Shown in pieces: positions 44,862 through 55,625 of a DNA stretch of 64,000 nt (the stretch's first letter is position 1; the number at the start of each line of letters is the position of its first letter). Both the position numbers and the translations under genes were made by a program. The notes under the pieces were generated by a model that saw only the letters and a program-made list of their open reading frames with translations, was not told the origin of the DNA and ran no database searches. Origin of the DNA: Selaginella moellendorffii (lineage: Eukaryota > Streptophyta > Lycopodiopsida > Selaginellales > Selaginellaceae). Location of the stretch: the NCBI RefSeq assembly GCF_000143415.4, contig NW_003314384.1, positions 125,554 to 189,553 on the forward strand, given 5' to 3'.

Positions 44862-45600
44862 CTTAAACACCTCCACTATCTATTGTTTGGTCTTTTTACC
44901 TATTTATCTTCTTTTTTGAGACTTGGAAATGATATTTTATATATATAAATCCAAGTGTATAGCTACAATGTTATATACTAATATTAGTATAATGGGATTT
45001 TGGTAGCCGTTGGATTGATTTCAATCCAGACCACTCACTCTTGTATATAAGCTAGGGTTTTAGGGATAATTGATATTCATGTTTTTGTATTCTTTTTCCA
45101 TATTCAATGTACTCACATTGGTGGAGGTGAGAGGCAACTTTGATTGTCCCTAAAAAGTGTTAGGATTTGAGATTAAAATCATAATTATACACTTAGATAT
45201 AACAACTCCAAAATTTCTAGAAGTCTATTGTTAAACTTGAGCATGAGGCAAATATGAATAGGAGCTAAAGTTCCCTTGCCATTGCCCTTGCAATATGAGT
45301 CTTGCCAATACCCAAAGGCCCATGTATCAGAATACCCTGCACGACTTAAAAACATTACACAGACACATGTTAGTGTTGCTTACTTGAGGAATGAAACAAA
45401 ATTTATCACAATATACTAATAAACATAACTGACAAAAGTATCTATAATGTTGTTCAAAATGTTCAAAATTAAAACAACACTTTAACATATGATTGAGGTA
45501 TGTAGATTTTCATTATAATTTTCATAAGAGGAACAATGTTCACAATATCAATATCTCTTTCAATTTTGGTTTCTATTCCTTTTTTCATGTCCACAAAAGT
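44862..45600. other. AT-rich flank of the repeat block
   Basis: Mostly stop-rich sequence. The only coding-like piece is the AAA-ATPase exon remnant at 45262-45345. Confidence 0.4.
45262..45345 (-). pseudogene. AAA-type ATPase exon remnant with Walker A
   Basis: The minus strand reads VVQGILIHGPLGIGKTHIAR followed by AMAREL and a stop. GPLGIGKT fits the Walker A pattern GxxGxGKT in an AAA context (typical neighbours hGPPGTGKT and ARAxA). No other part of an ATPase was found nearby, so it is an isolated, degenerate fragment. Confidence 0.45.
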
Positions 45601-45756
45601 TCAATAGAACAATGCAGCATGCATGCTATAATCACAAAGCCATGAACATTGGGAGATTATAAAATATAATTTCAGCACCTCTGATTTGATTTGGAATGCA
45701 AAGGAAGATTTATAATCCATCTGACTGTCCACGTGGACGACATCCAGGGGCCCCGC

Positions 45757-47538
45757 ATGAACAGGGCGATCGAGACGCTTTCTCGTCTCTGCCGCGAGGC
45801 CAGGGATTTGGCTCACGCCAGGAGGATCCACGAGCGGATCCTGGAGACCAGCTACTGGCCGAATCGATACCTCTCCAACATGATCGTTTACATGTATGGC
45901 AAATGTGGGAGCTTGGGCGATGCCGAGGCCGTCTACGCCGCGAATCCAGACCCCAATGTCTTCTCCTCCAACATCCTCTTGCAGGCATTCTCCGAGGCAG
46001 CGCAATTCGAGGCCTGCGCGGCCTTCTTCTTCCGCGGGATGCCACACAGGGACATTGTCTCGTGGAATTCGATCCTCCAGGCCTTCGCCCAGCAGGAGCT
46101 CATGGACGATTCGCGGAAGATTTTCGAGAGAATGCCGTACTGGAGCATCTTCTCCTTCACTACTATCGTCTCGGGATTCGCCCAGGTGGGATCCCTCGAC
46201 CACGCGATGCGAGCGTTCCATTCCATCCCCGAGAAGAGCGCCGTGTCGTGGAACGCTGTGATAAATGGCTATTCAAAGGTCGGCCAGCAACACACTGCCC
46301 GAGCTTTGTTCGATCACTCCCCGGGTAGAAACGATCTGACGTGGACTTTTTTGATAGCCGGATATGCCCAGAATGGGCATATGGAGCAGGCAGAAGTGAT
46401 GTTTGCTTTGATGCCTTCGATAAATCTAATCTCTTGCAATATAATTCTTGTTGGTTTTGGTAGTAATGGCTTGTTAGCACAAGCTCTAGATCTCTTTTCT
46501 GGAATGCCTTCTATAGATTCTTATTCTTGGGGTTCTTTAATCTCAGCATATGCCCGGAATGGGTATCTAGATGATGCAATAAACATGCTAGAGAGATTTT
46601 ACACCGAAGATCCCAGTGCTTGGAACACACTTATAGGCGCGTACTCACAAAAGGAAGACTTAGTCTCGGCATCATTTGTCTTTAGGAATACTCCCCACAG
46701 AAATCTGTGCTCGTGGAATGCTATTGTACAAGCTTATGCCTCAAATGGGCATTTTGACACCGCTAACCATCTCTTTGAAAGAATGCCTGGAAGAAGCGCC
46801 GTGACTTACACCGACCTGTTACTACGTTTTGGCACGAATGGAAAGCTCGTCGAATCGAAGCGGTTGTTTGATGAGATGCCTCATCGAACTCCAGTCTCGT
46901 GGAATTGCATGCTCATGGCTTACGCTCAGAATGAATGCCTGGACAGGGCCAAGCAAACCTTCGACAAGGCAGCCCAGCACGACGTGGTTACCTGGTCGTC
47001 CATGGTGCAAACTTACGCTTACCACGGTAGGCTAGACGAGGCAGCCAATCTATTCGAGGTAGCCCCCGAGACCAACACGGTAACTTGGTCGACCATGGTG
47101 GCGGCCTTTTCCTACAGTGGCTCCCAAGCAAAGAGAGGATTGGAGCTTTACCACAGAATGGAGCTCCAGGGGCTGGTTCCCGACGAGGTAACTCTGATGG
47201 CCGTGCTCGTCGCTTGTAGCAACTCGGGCACGATGAAACGAGTCGGGGATTACGTGATAAGCTTTGGCGAGCGCGGGATTTATCCCGGAGTGGAGCAATT
47301 CTGCTGCATTGCGGACGGTTTCGCGAAGATGGGATTGCTGGACAAGGCCGAGGATCTCATCGACGCGATGCCGTTTGAGCCATTCCCTGGTGCGTACACG
47401 AGCTTGATTAGCTCGTGCAAGATGCATGGGGAGCACGAGAGAGGAGCCCGCGCAATGGAAAAGTTGGCGAGCTTGGAAGCTTGTTCCTCATCGGGGCCGT
47501 ACGTTTTGCTAGCGGACATCTTCAGAAGCAAAGAGTAA
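45757..47538 (+). CDS. PLS-class pentatricopeptide repeat protein (593 aa, intronless)
   Basis: The first in-frame ATG is at 45757 (MNRAIETLSRLC); the frame is open upstream but without ATG. Repeats include ARRIHERILETSYWPNRYL, MIVYMYGKCGSLGD, DIVSWNSILQAFAQQELMDD, SAVSWNAVINGYSKVGQ, RNDLTWTFLIAGYAQNGHME and DVVTWSSMVQTYAYHGRLDE, mainly of the 31-residue S type. The end has PGVEQFCCIADGFAKMG and a shortened E motif (SGPYVLLADIFRSKE); no DYW. Expected to bind organelle RNA. A decayed inverted paralogue lies at 24646-26545 on the other side of the transposon block. Confidence 0.9.
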   Translation: MNRAIETLSRLCREARDLAHARRIHERILETSYWPNRYLSNMIVYMYGKCGSLGDAEAVYAANPDPNVFSSNILLQAFSEAAQFEACAAFFFRGMPHRDIVSWNSILQAFAQQELMDDSRKIFERMPYWSIFSFTTIVSGFAQVGSLDHAMRAFHSIPEKSAVSWNAVINGYSKVGQQHTARALFDHSPGRNDLTWTFLIAGYAQNGHMEQAEVMFALMPSINLISCNIILVGFGSNGLLAQALDLFSGMPSIDSYSWGSLISAYARNGYLDDAINMLERFYTEDPSAWNTLIGAYSQKEDLVSASFVFRNTPHRNLCSWNAIVQAYASNGHFDTANHLFERMPGRSAVTYTDLLLRFGTNGKLVESKRLFDEMPHRTPVSWNCMLMAYAQNECLDRAKQTFDKAAQHDVVTWSSMVQTYAYHGRLDEAANLFEVAPETNTVTWSTMVAAFSYSGSQAKRGLELYHRMELQGLVPDEVTLMAVLVACSNSGTMKRVGDYVISFGERGIYPGVEQFCCIADGFAKMGLLDKAEDLIDAMPFEPFPGAYTSLISSCKMHGEHERGARAMEKLASLEACSSSGPYVLLADIFRSKE

Positions 47539-47581
47539 CATTTGGAGGAAAAATACAAACCAAAATGGTGGCAAGTTAAAA

Positions 47582-47653
47582 AGGAGGCAACCGGGATCGA
47601 ACCGGTGACCTATCGGACTGCAGCCGATTGCTCTACCACTGAGCTATACCTCC
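47582..47653 (-). tRNA. tRNA-Cys (GCA)
   Basis: Minus-strand cloverleaf: acceptor GGAGGTA/TGCCTCC, D arm with AGCTCAGTGGTAGAGC, anticodon stem ATCGG/CCGAT around loop CTGCAGT (anticodon GCA, U33 present), T arm ACCGG TTCGATC CCGGT, discriminator U73 as usual for Cys. No intron. It sits 44 bp past the PPR stop. Confidence 0.95.
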
Positions 47654-48070
47654 ACATTAAATTTTTCTCTCGTAAATTGGACCCATATTTCGATATCCAA
47701 CGTTCTTCTGTACTTTACTCAACGGAAAGATGGTGACAAGGTTTGTCAGAATTTTAAAATTATTAAATTTGAAATAAGATTCTATGTAAAGTTATATAAC
47801 CGTTTGAAAGGGAAAAAAAAAACTTTTTGCATATAAAAAAAAGACTTTATTCTATTTTAAAATACATTCTTGAAGAATTTATAATTTTAACTCTTGCAAT
47901 TTTTCTTCCCACAGTTCAAGAGTTCAAGGGTTGAGAGCTGCAATCAGAAAAGATGTTTCAATCTCGTCCAGGGCTTTCTAACAATTCTGATGATCTAGAA
48001 TTGGAGCTGGGCCAAATATGGCCAATATCATGGATATAATTCTTCCAATTCTAGATCCATAATTCTTCTA

Positions 48071-49289
48071 ATGGCTGCTTCGGTCTTGTTTCTCTCCACG
48101 ACGCTGCTTCTGCTGTTAGCAAACTCCTTCCACATCCTTGAGGGCCGACTGATCAAGCCACCAGCGAAGCCGCGATTCAAGTCCAACGGCCCCTATAACG
48201 TCGCTCACCGCGGAGCCAATGGTGAGTTCCCCGAGTCCTCGATCGCCGCTTTCAAGCGGGCCATCGAAAACGGGGCCGATTTCATCGAGACCGACATTGG
48301 ATCGACCAGGGATGGAGTGCTGATCTGCATGCACGACACCACCTTGGACGCTGTCACGGATGTCGCCCAGCATCCGGAGTTTGCACACAAGAAAGCTATG
48401 TACGTGGACGAGGGTGTTAATGTTACTGGGTTCTTCGCGGTGGATTTTACTCTTCAGGAGATCAAGACGTTGCGGCTTCGTCAGCGGTATGATTTCAGAG
48501 ATCAATCGTACAATGGTAACTTTGCAATGTTTCTATGATCCAAATTTCATGACCAATCTTTTGTTAAAGGTCTGTTTGAAATTCCAACTTTCGAGGAGTA
48601 TATCGCTGTAGCTCTGGAAGCTGATCGTGTCGTTGGAATAGATCCCGAGATTAAGAGCCCGGTTTTCATCAACAAGCACGTAAGCTTTCCTTCCTAGATT
48701 GTTTAAACTATAGAATTAGAAATCACTGACTGATCGATCAAACAATAAGGTGAAATGGCCGGGTGGAGACCTATTCGAGGACAGGTTTGTGAAAACTCTA
48801 CTCAAGTATGGCTACAACGATCCATACAACTCGCAGAAATGGTTGAAGCAGCCAGTGTTCATCCAAACCTTTGCGCCAACCTCGATTCTCCACATTGCCA
48901 ACAAAACCAAATCGCCAAAGATTTTCGCTCTTGGACCTGCGGACGCTCTCGCCCAAGACACAAAGCTGCTATACTCCCACTACTACACCGACGAGTTTCT
49001 GGATTTCATCGCCAACTACGTGACCGCTCTCTCCACCAAGAAGTTTTTGATCGTGCCAATGGATTCGAGCCACAAGAACTTACCCGCGACCGATTTTGTG
49101 GAGAGAGCTCACGTAAGGGATTTGCTCGTCCAGACTGCCACTTTCAGCAACGAGGCACAGTTCATGGCCAGGGATTTCGCGGCGGACCCCGAGCAAGAAT
49201 TCGATTACTTCATAAGAAAAGTCCATGCTGATATCATACTCACTGATCACCCGGCAACTCTATCGCACTACTTGAAACAAAAGTATTAA
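48071..49289 (+). CDS. glycerophosphodiester phosphodiesterase (GDPD), three exons
   Basis: GDPD cleaves glycerophosphodiesters to sn-glycerol 3-phosphate and an alcohol, in plants helping recover phosphate from lipids. Exons 48071-48515, 48570-48679 and 48750-49289 join in phase for 364 residues. The N-terminus MAASVLFLSTTLLLLLANS is a signal peptide, so the enzyme is likely secreted or vacuolar. The TIM-barrel motifs are HRGANGEFPESS (catalytic HR), GADFIETDIGSTRDG (E and D metal ligands), MHD (catalytic His), and IDPEIKSP. The C-terminal DIILTDHPATL is the usual barrel end. No key residue appears lost. Confidence 0.92.
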
Positions 49290-49366
49290 AAGAGTTTCTT
49301 TGAAAATCCTGGAAAAAAAAGAAACATCTATACATCCCGGCACTGGCTCACTGCTCAAAAGATTTT

Positions 49367-50710
49367 TTAGAGCTCGAAATCGTCGTCCTTGAGCGCCTCT
49401 TGAAGGGCTTCTTCCTCGTCTTCCTCCTCCTCGAGAGAGATGTAAGGATTGCGCTCCGCGGGTCTAAACTTGTACCCCGTGAAGATGTAGAAGGCGAGCG
49501 TGGCAGCCTCTCTCGCGCACGCTGCCATCCATCGGTACTTGAAATCACTCGCAGCCGTGAGCGCAAACACCACGATCCGAGTGAAGTAGATGTAGCTCAC
49601 GACGATGATGTAGAACTGCCTGAAGAGCGTGAGCTTGACGAGCGTCCTGGCGGCTTTGCCGTCGCTCCTCGACGCCTGCCGGAGGTGCTTGATCGACCAG
49701 ACAATCGGGAAGAGCACGGCGCAGCAGCACACGATGTCCACCAGCAGGAGGAGCTGCTTCCAGGTGATCCAGTCCCTGGTCGACGGCCCCGTCTCGTCGA
49801 TCACGATGGCGGCGATGTTGGCCAGCACCTGGAGCGGTATGACGATCATCAGCACCTTCTTCTCGTTCTCCTGGAGGAAAGGCTTGAGGATCGACCACCC
49901 CGTCCCGATGAGGATGATTACCGTGAACACCATCACCCCCCGCAGGAAGCTAAAGAGGTAGAAGACCACGTCCCAGCCGTGCGGGGTTCCAGTCTTCTTG
50001 GTAAACTCTAGATCCACTGCCTGGGCGAGGAGATTCACGGCCTTGAGCACCACCAGGACGAGCATGAGGACGTGAACCTTGTGGACGTTGGGCTTTTGCT
50101 TGTAGCAGACATATCCCCAGAGCCCGACTACCACCATGTATCCCAGCGCGAAGATCGAGTAGAGAGCCGGGAGCTCGGTCTGTCCAAACGGCAGGAAGTT
50201 CTTCCTCCCATTCGCGTCGACGTTGTACATGGAAGTTCTCACCTTCATGGAGACCCGGATATGGGGCTGGCAATTCGCGAAGAACAGTCCATACTCGTTG
50301 GTGTCGGCCACGTCGAAGACGTTGGTGTAGTTGCTCTTGACTTGGTTGAGCAAGAACAAGACCCTCACTTGGTTCTGGCTGTTCTTGAGGACGCAGAAAT
50401 CGCTGGCGTGACGCTCCGCATCGAGGAGCACCTGGACAAGATCCGCTTCCGTGGTGAGGAAGAAGCCCATCTGTGCCAGATCCGGCGGCGAAGTCTCCTT
50501 GCTGGATGTGGAATGCAGCAACAGATCCGACGCCGAAATCTCTACCCTACCTCGGCCGCCGAAGCCAAACCTCTCGAACACGATCAGTGGCCGCGAGTCT
50601 GCCTTGATCCACACATTGCGGATCTCCGCCCTGCATCCCACGGCGAGCAGCAGCAGCAGCAGCAGCAGCGGGATGCTAAGACCTGCTCCGGGGAAACGCA
50701 TTCTCGCCAT
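49367..50710 (-). CDS. seven-TM receptor of the LUSTR/GPR107 (plant CAND) family, intronless
   Basis: 447 residues from ATG 50710 (a second ATG lies three codons in). The signal sequence is a long Leu run (IPLLLLLLLLAVGCRA). A lumenal domain of about 150 residues follows (IRNVWIKADSRPLIVFERFG, CQPHIRVSMKV). Seven TM segments start at LPALYSIFALGYMVVVGLWG, including TWKQLLLLVDIVCCCAVLFP and FYIIVVSYIYFTRIVVFAL, and the conserved YKFRPA motif comes before an acidic C-tail (EEEEDEEEAL). Plant members were proposed as candidate GPCRs and some locate to Golgi or endosomes; the ligand is unknown. Confidence 0.9.
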   Translation of the reverse strand: MARMRFPGAGLSIPLLLLLLLLAVGCRAEIRNVWIKADSRPLIVFERFGFGGRGRVEISASDLLLHSTSSKETSPPDLAQMGFFLTTEADLVQVLLDAERHASDFCVLKNSQNQVRVLFLLNQVKSNYTNVFDVADTNEYGLFFANCQPHIRVSMKVRTSMYNVDANGRKNFLPFGQTELPALYSIFALGYMVVVGLWGYVCYKQKPNVHKVHVLMLVLVVLKAVNLLAQAVDLEFTKKTGTPHGWDVVFYLFSFLRGVMVFTVIILIGTGWSILKPFLQENEKKVLMIVIPLQVLANIAAIVIDETGPSTRDWITWKQLLLLVDIVCCCAVLFPIVWSIKHLRQASRSDGKAARTLVKLTLFRQFYIIVVSYIYFTRIVVFALTAASDFKYRWMAACAREAATLAFYIFTGYKFRPAERNPYISLEEEEDEEEALQEALKDDDFEL

Positions 50711-50850
50711 TCCCGCGCCTGGTCGTCGATCGAACAGAGCGCCCAGGAACCCTAGCTCCTGTTTCTCAAGAACCCTAAAAACAGGGCATCAAATAGAAAA
50801 AGTGATTGAGAATGGAAAGATAAGAATCATCTCGTTTTGCTACCAAAGTT

Positions 50851-53037
50851 TTAACTCAGAGCTTTGATCGAAGAACTCAAGCCTCTTCTTTTCAAGAGCT
50901 GGCGAAGCATCTCCAAGAACTCCAAAACCTCTCTCCTTGTCACTTTTTCCGTTGAGAAATAGTGAACTGTGGCCTCTACCACCTCTCCAAACTTATCCCT
51001 GGAATCACCATCCCACGCCTTGGATTTCTCCACTAGACTTTCAGCCAGTTCCTTATCTAGACAATGAACTCTCGTTTTGAAATTTCTTAACACAAGCCTC
51101 ACAAGTTTTTCGTCGCCCAGCCAAAACGCCCCATATTTTGACAGCATTTCCGAGAAGAGCTGCGTCACCTTTTCATCCTCTTTCAATTCAAACAACCCGG
51201 CTGCTCTTTTCGTGATTTCGACTATCTCTATGCTGGCCTTATTTCTCAAATCTTCATGGAACTTGTCATCCCTTGTCAAGAGCAGAACACACAGACCATC
51301 CGCATATTCTAAGGGTCGTGTTTCATGCCATAGCTCTTTCAGGGTGACATCTTTGAAGATCTCCTTGTTCGCAAAGATCAGTGCAGCATCGTGACACCCT
51401 TGGCACTCGAGCTCCACACCAAATCTCGCTAGCTTTTTCAAGTAATCTCTCCTCTTCATAACTTTAGAGCTCTTCTCTCAAAACTCTTGGAGGTGAGGAC
51501 GAGTTTTCTCGACTCCCCACTCCTTCACCACCATAGCCAAACACTCCGGCCTTGTATTCTGTGGCGTGGCAGCCTTCAAAGCATGCCATGTCTCCTCTTC
51601 AAGCCCCCACTCAACGTAACAACGCAGCAAGCTGATCACTGTCCTGTTGCTCATCAGCTTCTTTGCAAACACCACAGCCTCGTTTTGGAAGCCATTGGCT
51701 CGTAGATGGTCTGCAAAGCGGAAAATCATTTTATCCCATTCATAGTTATTTGCGACCATCGCTTCCAACAAAAGCTCAATCAAGTTTTTGTAGCATTCAT
51801 ATTTCTGTATCATGGCAACCATTGTTTCCAGGGCTTCCGTTCTCCTTTTGCCATAAACAACACCCCACACTTCGCCATGATCAGGAAGGCTTCTTCGCGA
51901 AAGTCATAAGCTCCAGCAGAGGATGATCCTTATAAGAAGATTTCTCACGGGGAAGCTTTTCTACGATGAAGTGCATTAAGTCCTTCCTCGTTTGCTTTCG
52001 GCTCCGATTTGAGCTTTTCCTCGACGCTACAACATCTATCTTGCACAGCATGTCTACTCTCTGATCCTTTGGCCACACCATCAAAGAAGCGGTATAGTAG
52101 GTGGTGACGCACCAGCCTCCATCATAGTATGTTTCATCTGGCTTATCGCATAATCTTCTGCACGTCTTATAACGCTCTCCAACTCAACTATCAAGTCGAA
52201 ATCTTCGATTTCTTGATCGCCAATGATCAGTCTATCTAGGACGGACAAAGGGTCAGTAACTCGCCCGAGCCTGCAGAGATGGACCAAAAAGTCCGTGCAA
52301 CTCAACACAAGTGCTGCCACAACTCGATCGTGTCCCTTGAGTCCGGCGAAACTTAGGCTTGTACCCCAGTATTTGTGTCCCAGTGGGATCAAAAGATATG
52401 GCTCCTTCTTTTCAATGGCTGTTCATTCTTTGAGAAGCTTTTGGACAGTCCCAATGGCAGACACATAGTGCGGAAGCTTCAAATAATCCATCTGAAAAAC
52501 CTTTTGGTTGCTCGACCTCACCAGATTAAACAGGAGACTGCCCACTCGTCATCTCCGCCAACCTGTAGAAGAACGCGGTCTGGAAATAGCCCGTGCTCGA
52601 GCTAGAAGCACCTGAGAGAAATCGAAAGCTAGCATCTTCTTTCCACGGCGAACTTCCAGCTTGCCACCTTCATAGCCCTCTTCCGTGGGGAGCTGCAAGA
52701 TCATCGTCCCAAACATGCCATCCGCCTTTTCAGTATCCCTGTGAAACTGCAAGTGGCCACCTTTCTCATGCAGCAGCAGCTTGTACAGTCTCACATCCGG
52801 CATCAAGTAATTGGTGTTGATTCCCAGGTTGGGCACCACTTTTTGAGAAAAAGTCTGGGATTTTGTGGGCAGCTCACCTTCATGCATGGTGTTTCCATGG
52901 GGTGCTTGCTGCGACATTGGCCTGGAGCTTGAGGAAACCATCCCTGGAGAGAGGGAGGGCGAGATCTCTATGGCGTCGATCTTGCCTCCAGTGGCAAACT
53001 TTGCTCGGGGCAAACTTTGAGAAGCTCTCATTTCCAT
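50851..53037 (-). pseudogene. 2OG-Fe(II) dioxygenase-like gene, frame-broken
   Basis: The N-terminal piece (53037-52549) has an Fe/2OG oxygenase core: LYKLLLHEKGGHLQFHRDTE with the HxD metal pair, then MFGTMILQLPTEEGYEGGKL. The expected next part appears in another frame (LLFNLVRSSNQK, DYLKLPHYVSAIG) with an in-frame TGA, then PYLLIPLGHKYWGTSLSFAG in the frame of 52392-52081. C-terminal helical parts follow in further frames (52084-51881, 51870-51478, 51459-50851), the last two separated by one TGA. The distal second His and the Arg of the 2OG site were not found. At least two frameshifts and two nonsense codons argue for a pseudogene, although unrecognised introns could explain some breaks. 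Confidence 0.65.
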
Positions 53038-53180
53038 TTTCTGACCTCAGTCCTCTCCCTTTTCTTTTAATTCTTCCATTCCATGGATCGAGAAGAGCCT
53101 GTGTTTGCCTTGATATATACAAATGCCTTGCTCGCTCCGAGGCACAGCGAGGCTGAGTTAAAAGAGATCTATAGAACTTT

Positions 53181-54757
53181 TTAGTGCAAGCTTCCGGGAG
53201 CTCCTGACAAAAAACACTGGCCAAAGCACTGGAAGAGCCGGCTGTGCTTGGTGGACAGGCTCCCATTTCCAGCCACCGAGGAGGATGATCCAGCAGCGGA
53301 CATGGGCGTCTCCATCCTGGAAGTGGAATTGGAGCCTCCGGGGCTGGGGCTGGGACTGGGCGACAGATCCTTCCCTCCAAAGTTCTTGGAGACGATGATC
53401 TGCTTGGGAGGAGCCCTTTGTGGACCTGGTAGCGAGAAGAGGAATGCCGTCAGCATCCTCACCACCTGAGCAAAATTAGGCCTCACACTCGGATCTTCAG
53501 CCCAGCACGACTGTAGGATGAACACTAGCTCCTCGGGTACCTTCTCGGACTCGGGATGGCTCGGCCTGACGTTCTAGGAAACCGCAAAAAAGCATTTTTT
53601 ATGAGACGTTGACAAGCGAGCAGACTCTAGAAAAGAGAGAAAGGAAAGTGAAGAGAAAAGTATTGTAAGTACCTTGAAAGCCGCCGCATACGCGGCTTGA
53701 AGATTGGACATGCCTTCGAAAGGCATCCGGTTGGTCAGCAGCTCCCACAACACGATTGCAAAGCTGTAGACGTCCACCTTTTGATTATAATGCTTCTTTT
53801 CGCCGTTTCTTAGCGTCACCGTGCTGTAGAGCTGCGAGGGAGTAAAAGAGAAGGTTTTGTTTTAGTACAAAATGGAAGATTATGGATAAGAGCATATCTG
53901 ACCTCTGGAGCCATCCAGCGATACGTCCCTGTCTCTGCAGTCATCATTTCTGTGACACTTTCTTCCCGGGCCAGTCCAAAGTCCGCAAGTTTTACGGACT
54001 TTTGATCCGCCGTAAGGAGCAAGTTATCTGGGAGTGGAGGAGAAGGGTCAGTCATTCTTCGAGCCAGCACGCAGTGACAGAAACTTTACCCGGTTTTAAA
54101 TCCCTGTGAATGATTCCATTCGCATGTAGACAGTCCATTACTTGGGCGATCTCCAGTGCAAACGTGATAGCTTGTTCCAGCTCCATCCGGTGTGGTCGCA
54201 AATTCACGAGATACTTCCGAAGAGAATTCCCACTGAGTAGCTCGGTTACCAAAACCATGGGCTCCTCACAGGCACCGATAAACTGTGAAAGATGGGAATC
54301 AAAACACAAGCTTCCAAAACCGGAGTTAATACCTTGACAAGATTTTTGTGCTGTACTTTCGAAAGCATGGACACTTCTCTCACGAATCTCGACCTCGCTT
54401 TAGCAACGTCCTCTGGCGTATCACCCACCTGGATGATTTTCACTGCAACACTGAGATCTCGGTACCTGGAGAAGGGAGAAGAAAATTTCACAAATTGGTG
54501 TGTGTCACAACTCCTCCAAAAATTTCTACTCACTTTCCTTCGTACACCTTCCCGTGAGCACCCTCTCCGAGCTTGGAGCCAACCAGCAGCATCCTGGGAT
54601 CGATGATCCATCTCTCATCCACATCTAGCTTGCAGGGAGCTCCTCCATCAAGCCTGTCCACTGAGATAGAGAGGTAGCTCTCGTCAATCTCTGGAAGCAC
54701 ACGGGATCCCTTTGCCAGCTCCTTCCGCGAGAAATACCTGTCATCCTCCGAAGCCAT
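53181..54757 (-). CDS. ATN1-like (Raf-like group C) protein kinase, six exons
   Basis: Exons 54757-54534, 54465-54333, 54282-54090, 54027-53903, 53831-53673 and 53573-53181 join with GT-AG borders in phase. The kinase domain is complete: [11 protein letters not shown] (Gly loop), VAVKII (catalytic Lys), a REV helix, [42 protein letters not shown] and [20 protein letters not shown]. The text closely follows Arabidopsis ATN1 and relatives (plant MAPKKK-like Raf group). Unlike those, a C-terminal tail of about 85 residues adds SPSPSPSP and poly-Ser segments and ends with a Cys-containing [11 protein letters not shown]. Ser/Thr (possibly dual) specificity is expected; the pathway is unknown. Confidence 0.92.
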
Positions 54758-54779
54758 CACGCAGCGCGCGGGCACCTGT

Positions 54780-55625
54780 GCAAGTGCTCACTCTCGCTCC
54801 AAGTCCATAATCTACCACTGCTCGCTCGCTCGCCTCCTAGAGCCGCATTCTCCCGGCGATTGAAGGCGGCCGGCCCTTCCAAGTAAAGCCGCGCATGAAT
54901 CTAAACATCCCGAGCTAGCTGCGCTAATCCTCCTCCCACTCGACGCCTTGCACCCGCTGCTGCGTGGCTCCTCCTCGCCAAGAACCCTAGCTCTCAGCAT
55001 CGCCAGATACTTGGGTAACGAAACGTGGCTGCATCGCGGCCGTCCACGTGGACAGATGAGACCAAGTCCACTTTGGCAGGAGTGTGTAATTCGAATGATT
55101 TGATGTTTTTGGTGCACGTTGGTGATTCGAACTTGGCGCTCGAAAAGAAGAGAAAGAAGGCGAGAGAAAATTAGAACCATGTAAAAGAACGCAGCAAATA
55201 AGATCCCAATGGACCCACTGGGCATATAATTTTTTCTTTGCAAGGTACCATACCATACGAAATATATTCTAATCGCCCATCCTTCCATGGTTTATGTGTG
55301 CCCTAATTCCGGGATTGTTTTTTGTGATGTTCTAGAAAAAGGAGCCATTGAATTGTTGTTGGCGGGCCAATTTGTGGGTGACATTGGCCTTGTTCGCACG
55401 TCCAAAATGCGTATGATACGTTTGAAACAGAGAAAGGGCTTCCTTTTAGAAAACGAGGGTGTCTGCCATAGAGAAGCAAATAGATGCTTTAAACATTGTC
55501 AATGCTTTAATCGGTCAATTCATAAGCCCTAGAATGCCACATGCAACGTTAACATTAAAGGAGGCATCATTTTAGAATATTCTCCGTTCCCTAAGCTTTG
55601 GGTTTTGGGTTTTTCGGTGCCCTAG
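54780..55625. other. intergenic, divergent upstream regions
   Basis: No exon supported. A short frame at 55287-55532 has no recognised content. Contains the promoters of the ATN1-like kinase (-) and the P-class PPR gene (+). Confidence 0.4.

Noticed and set aside
55287-55532. 81-codon ORF between the kinase and PPR genes
   Set aside because: No domain, no splice support, and it overlaps the likely promoter region.
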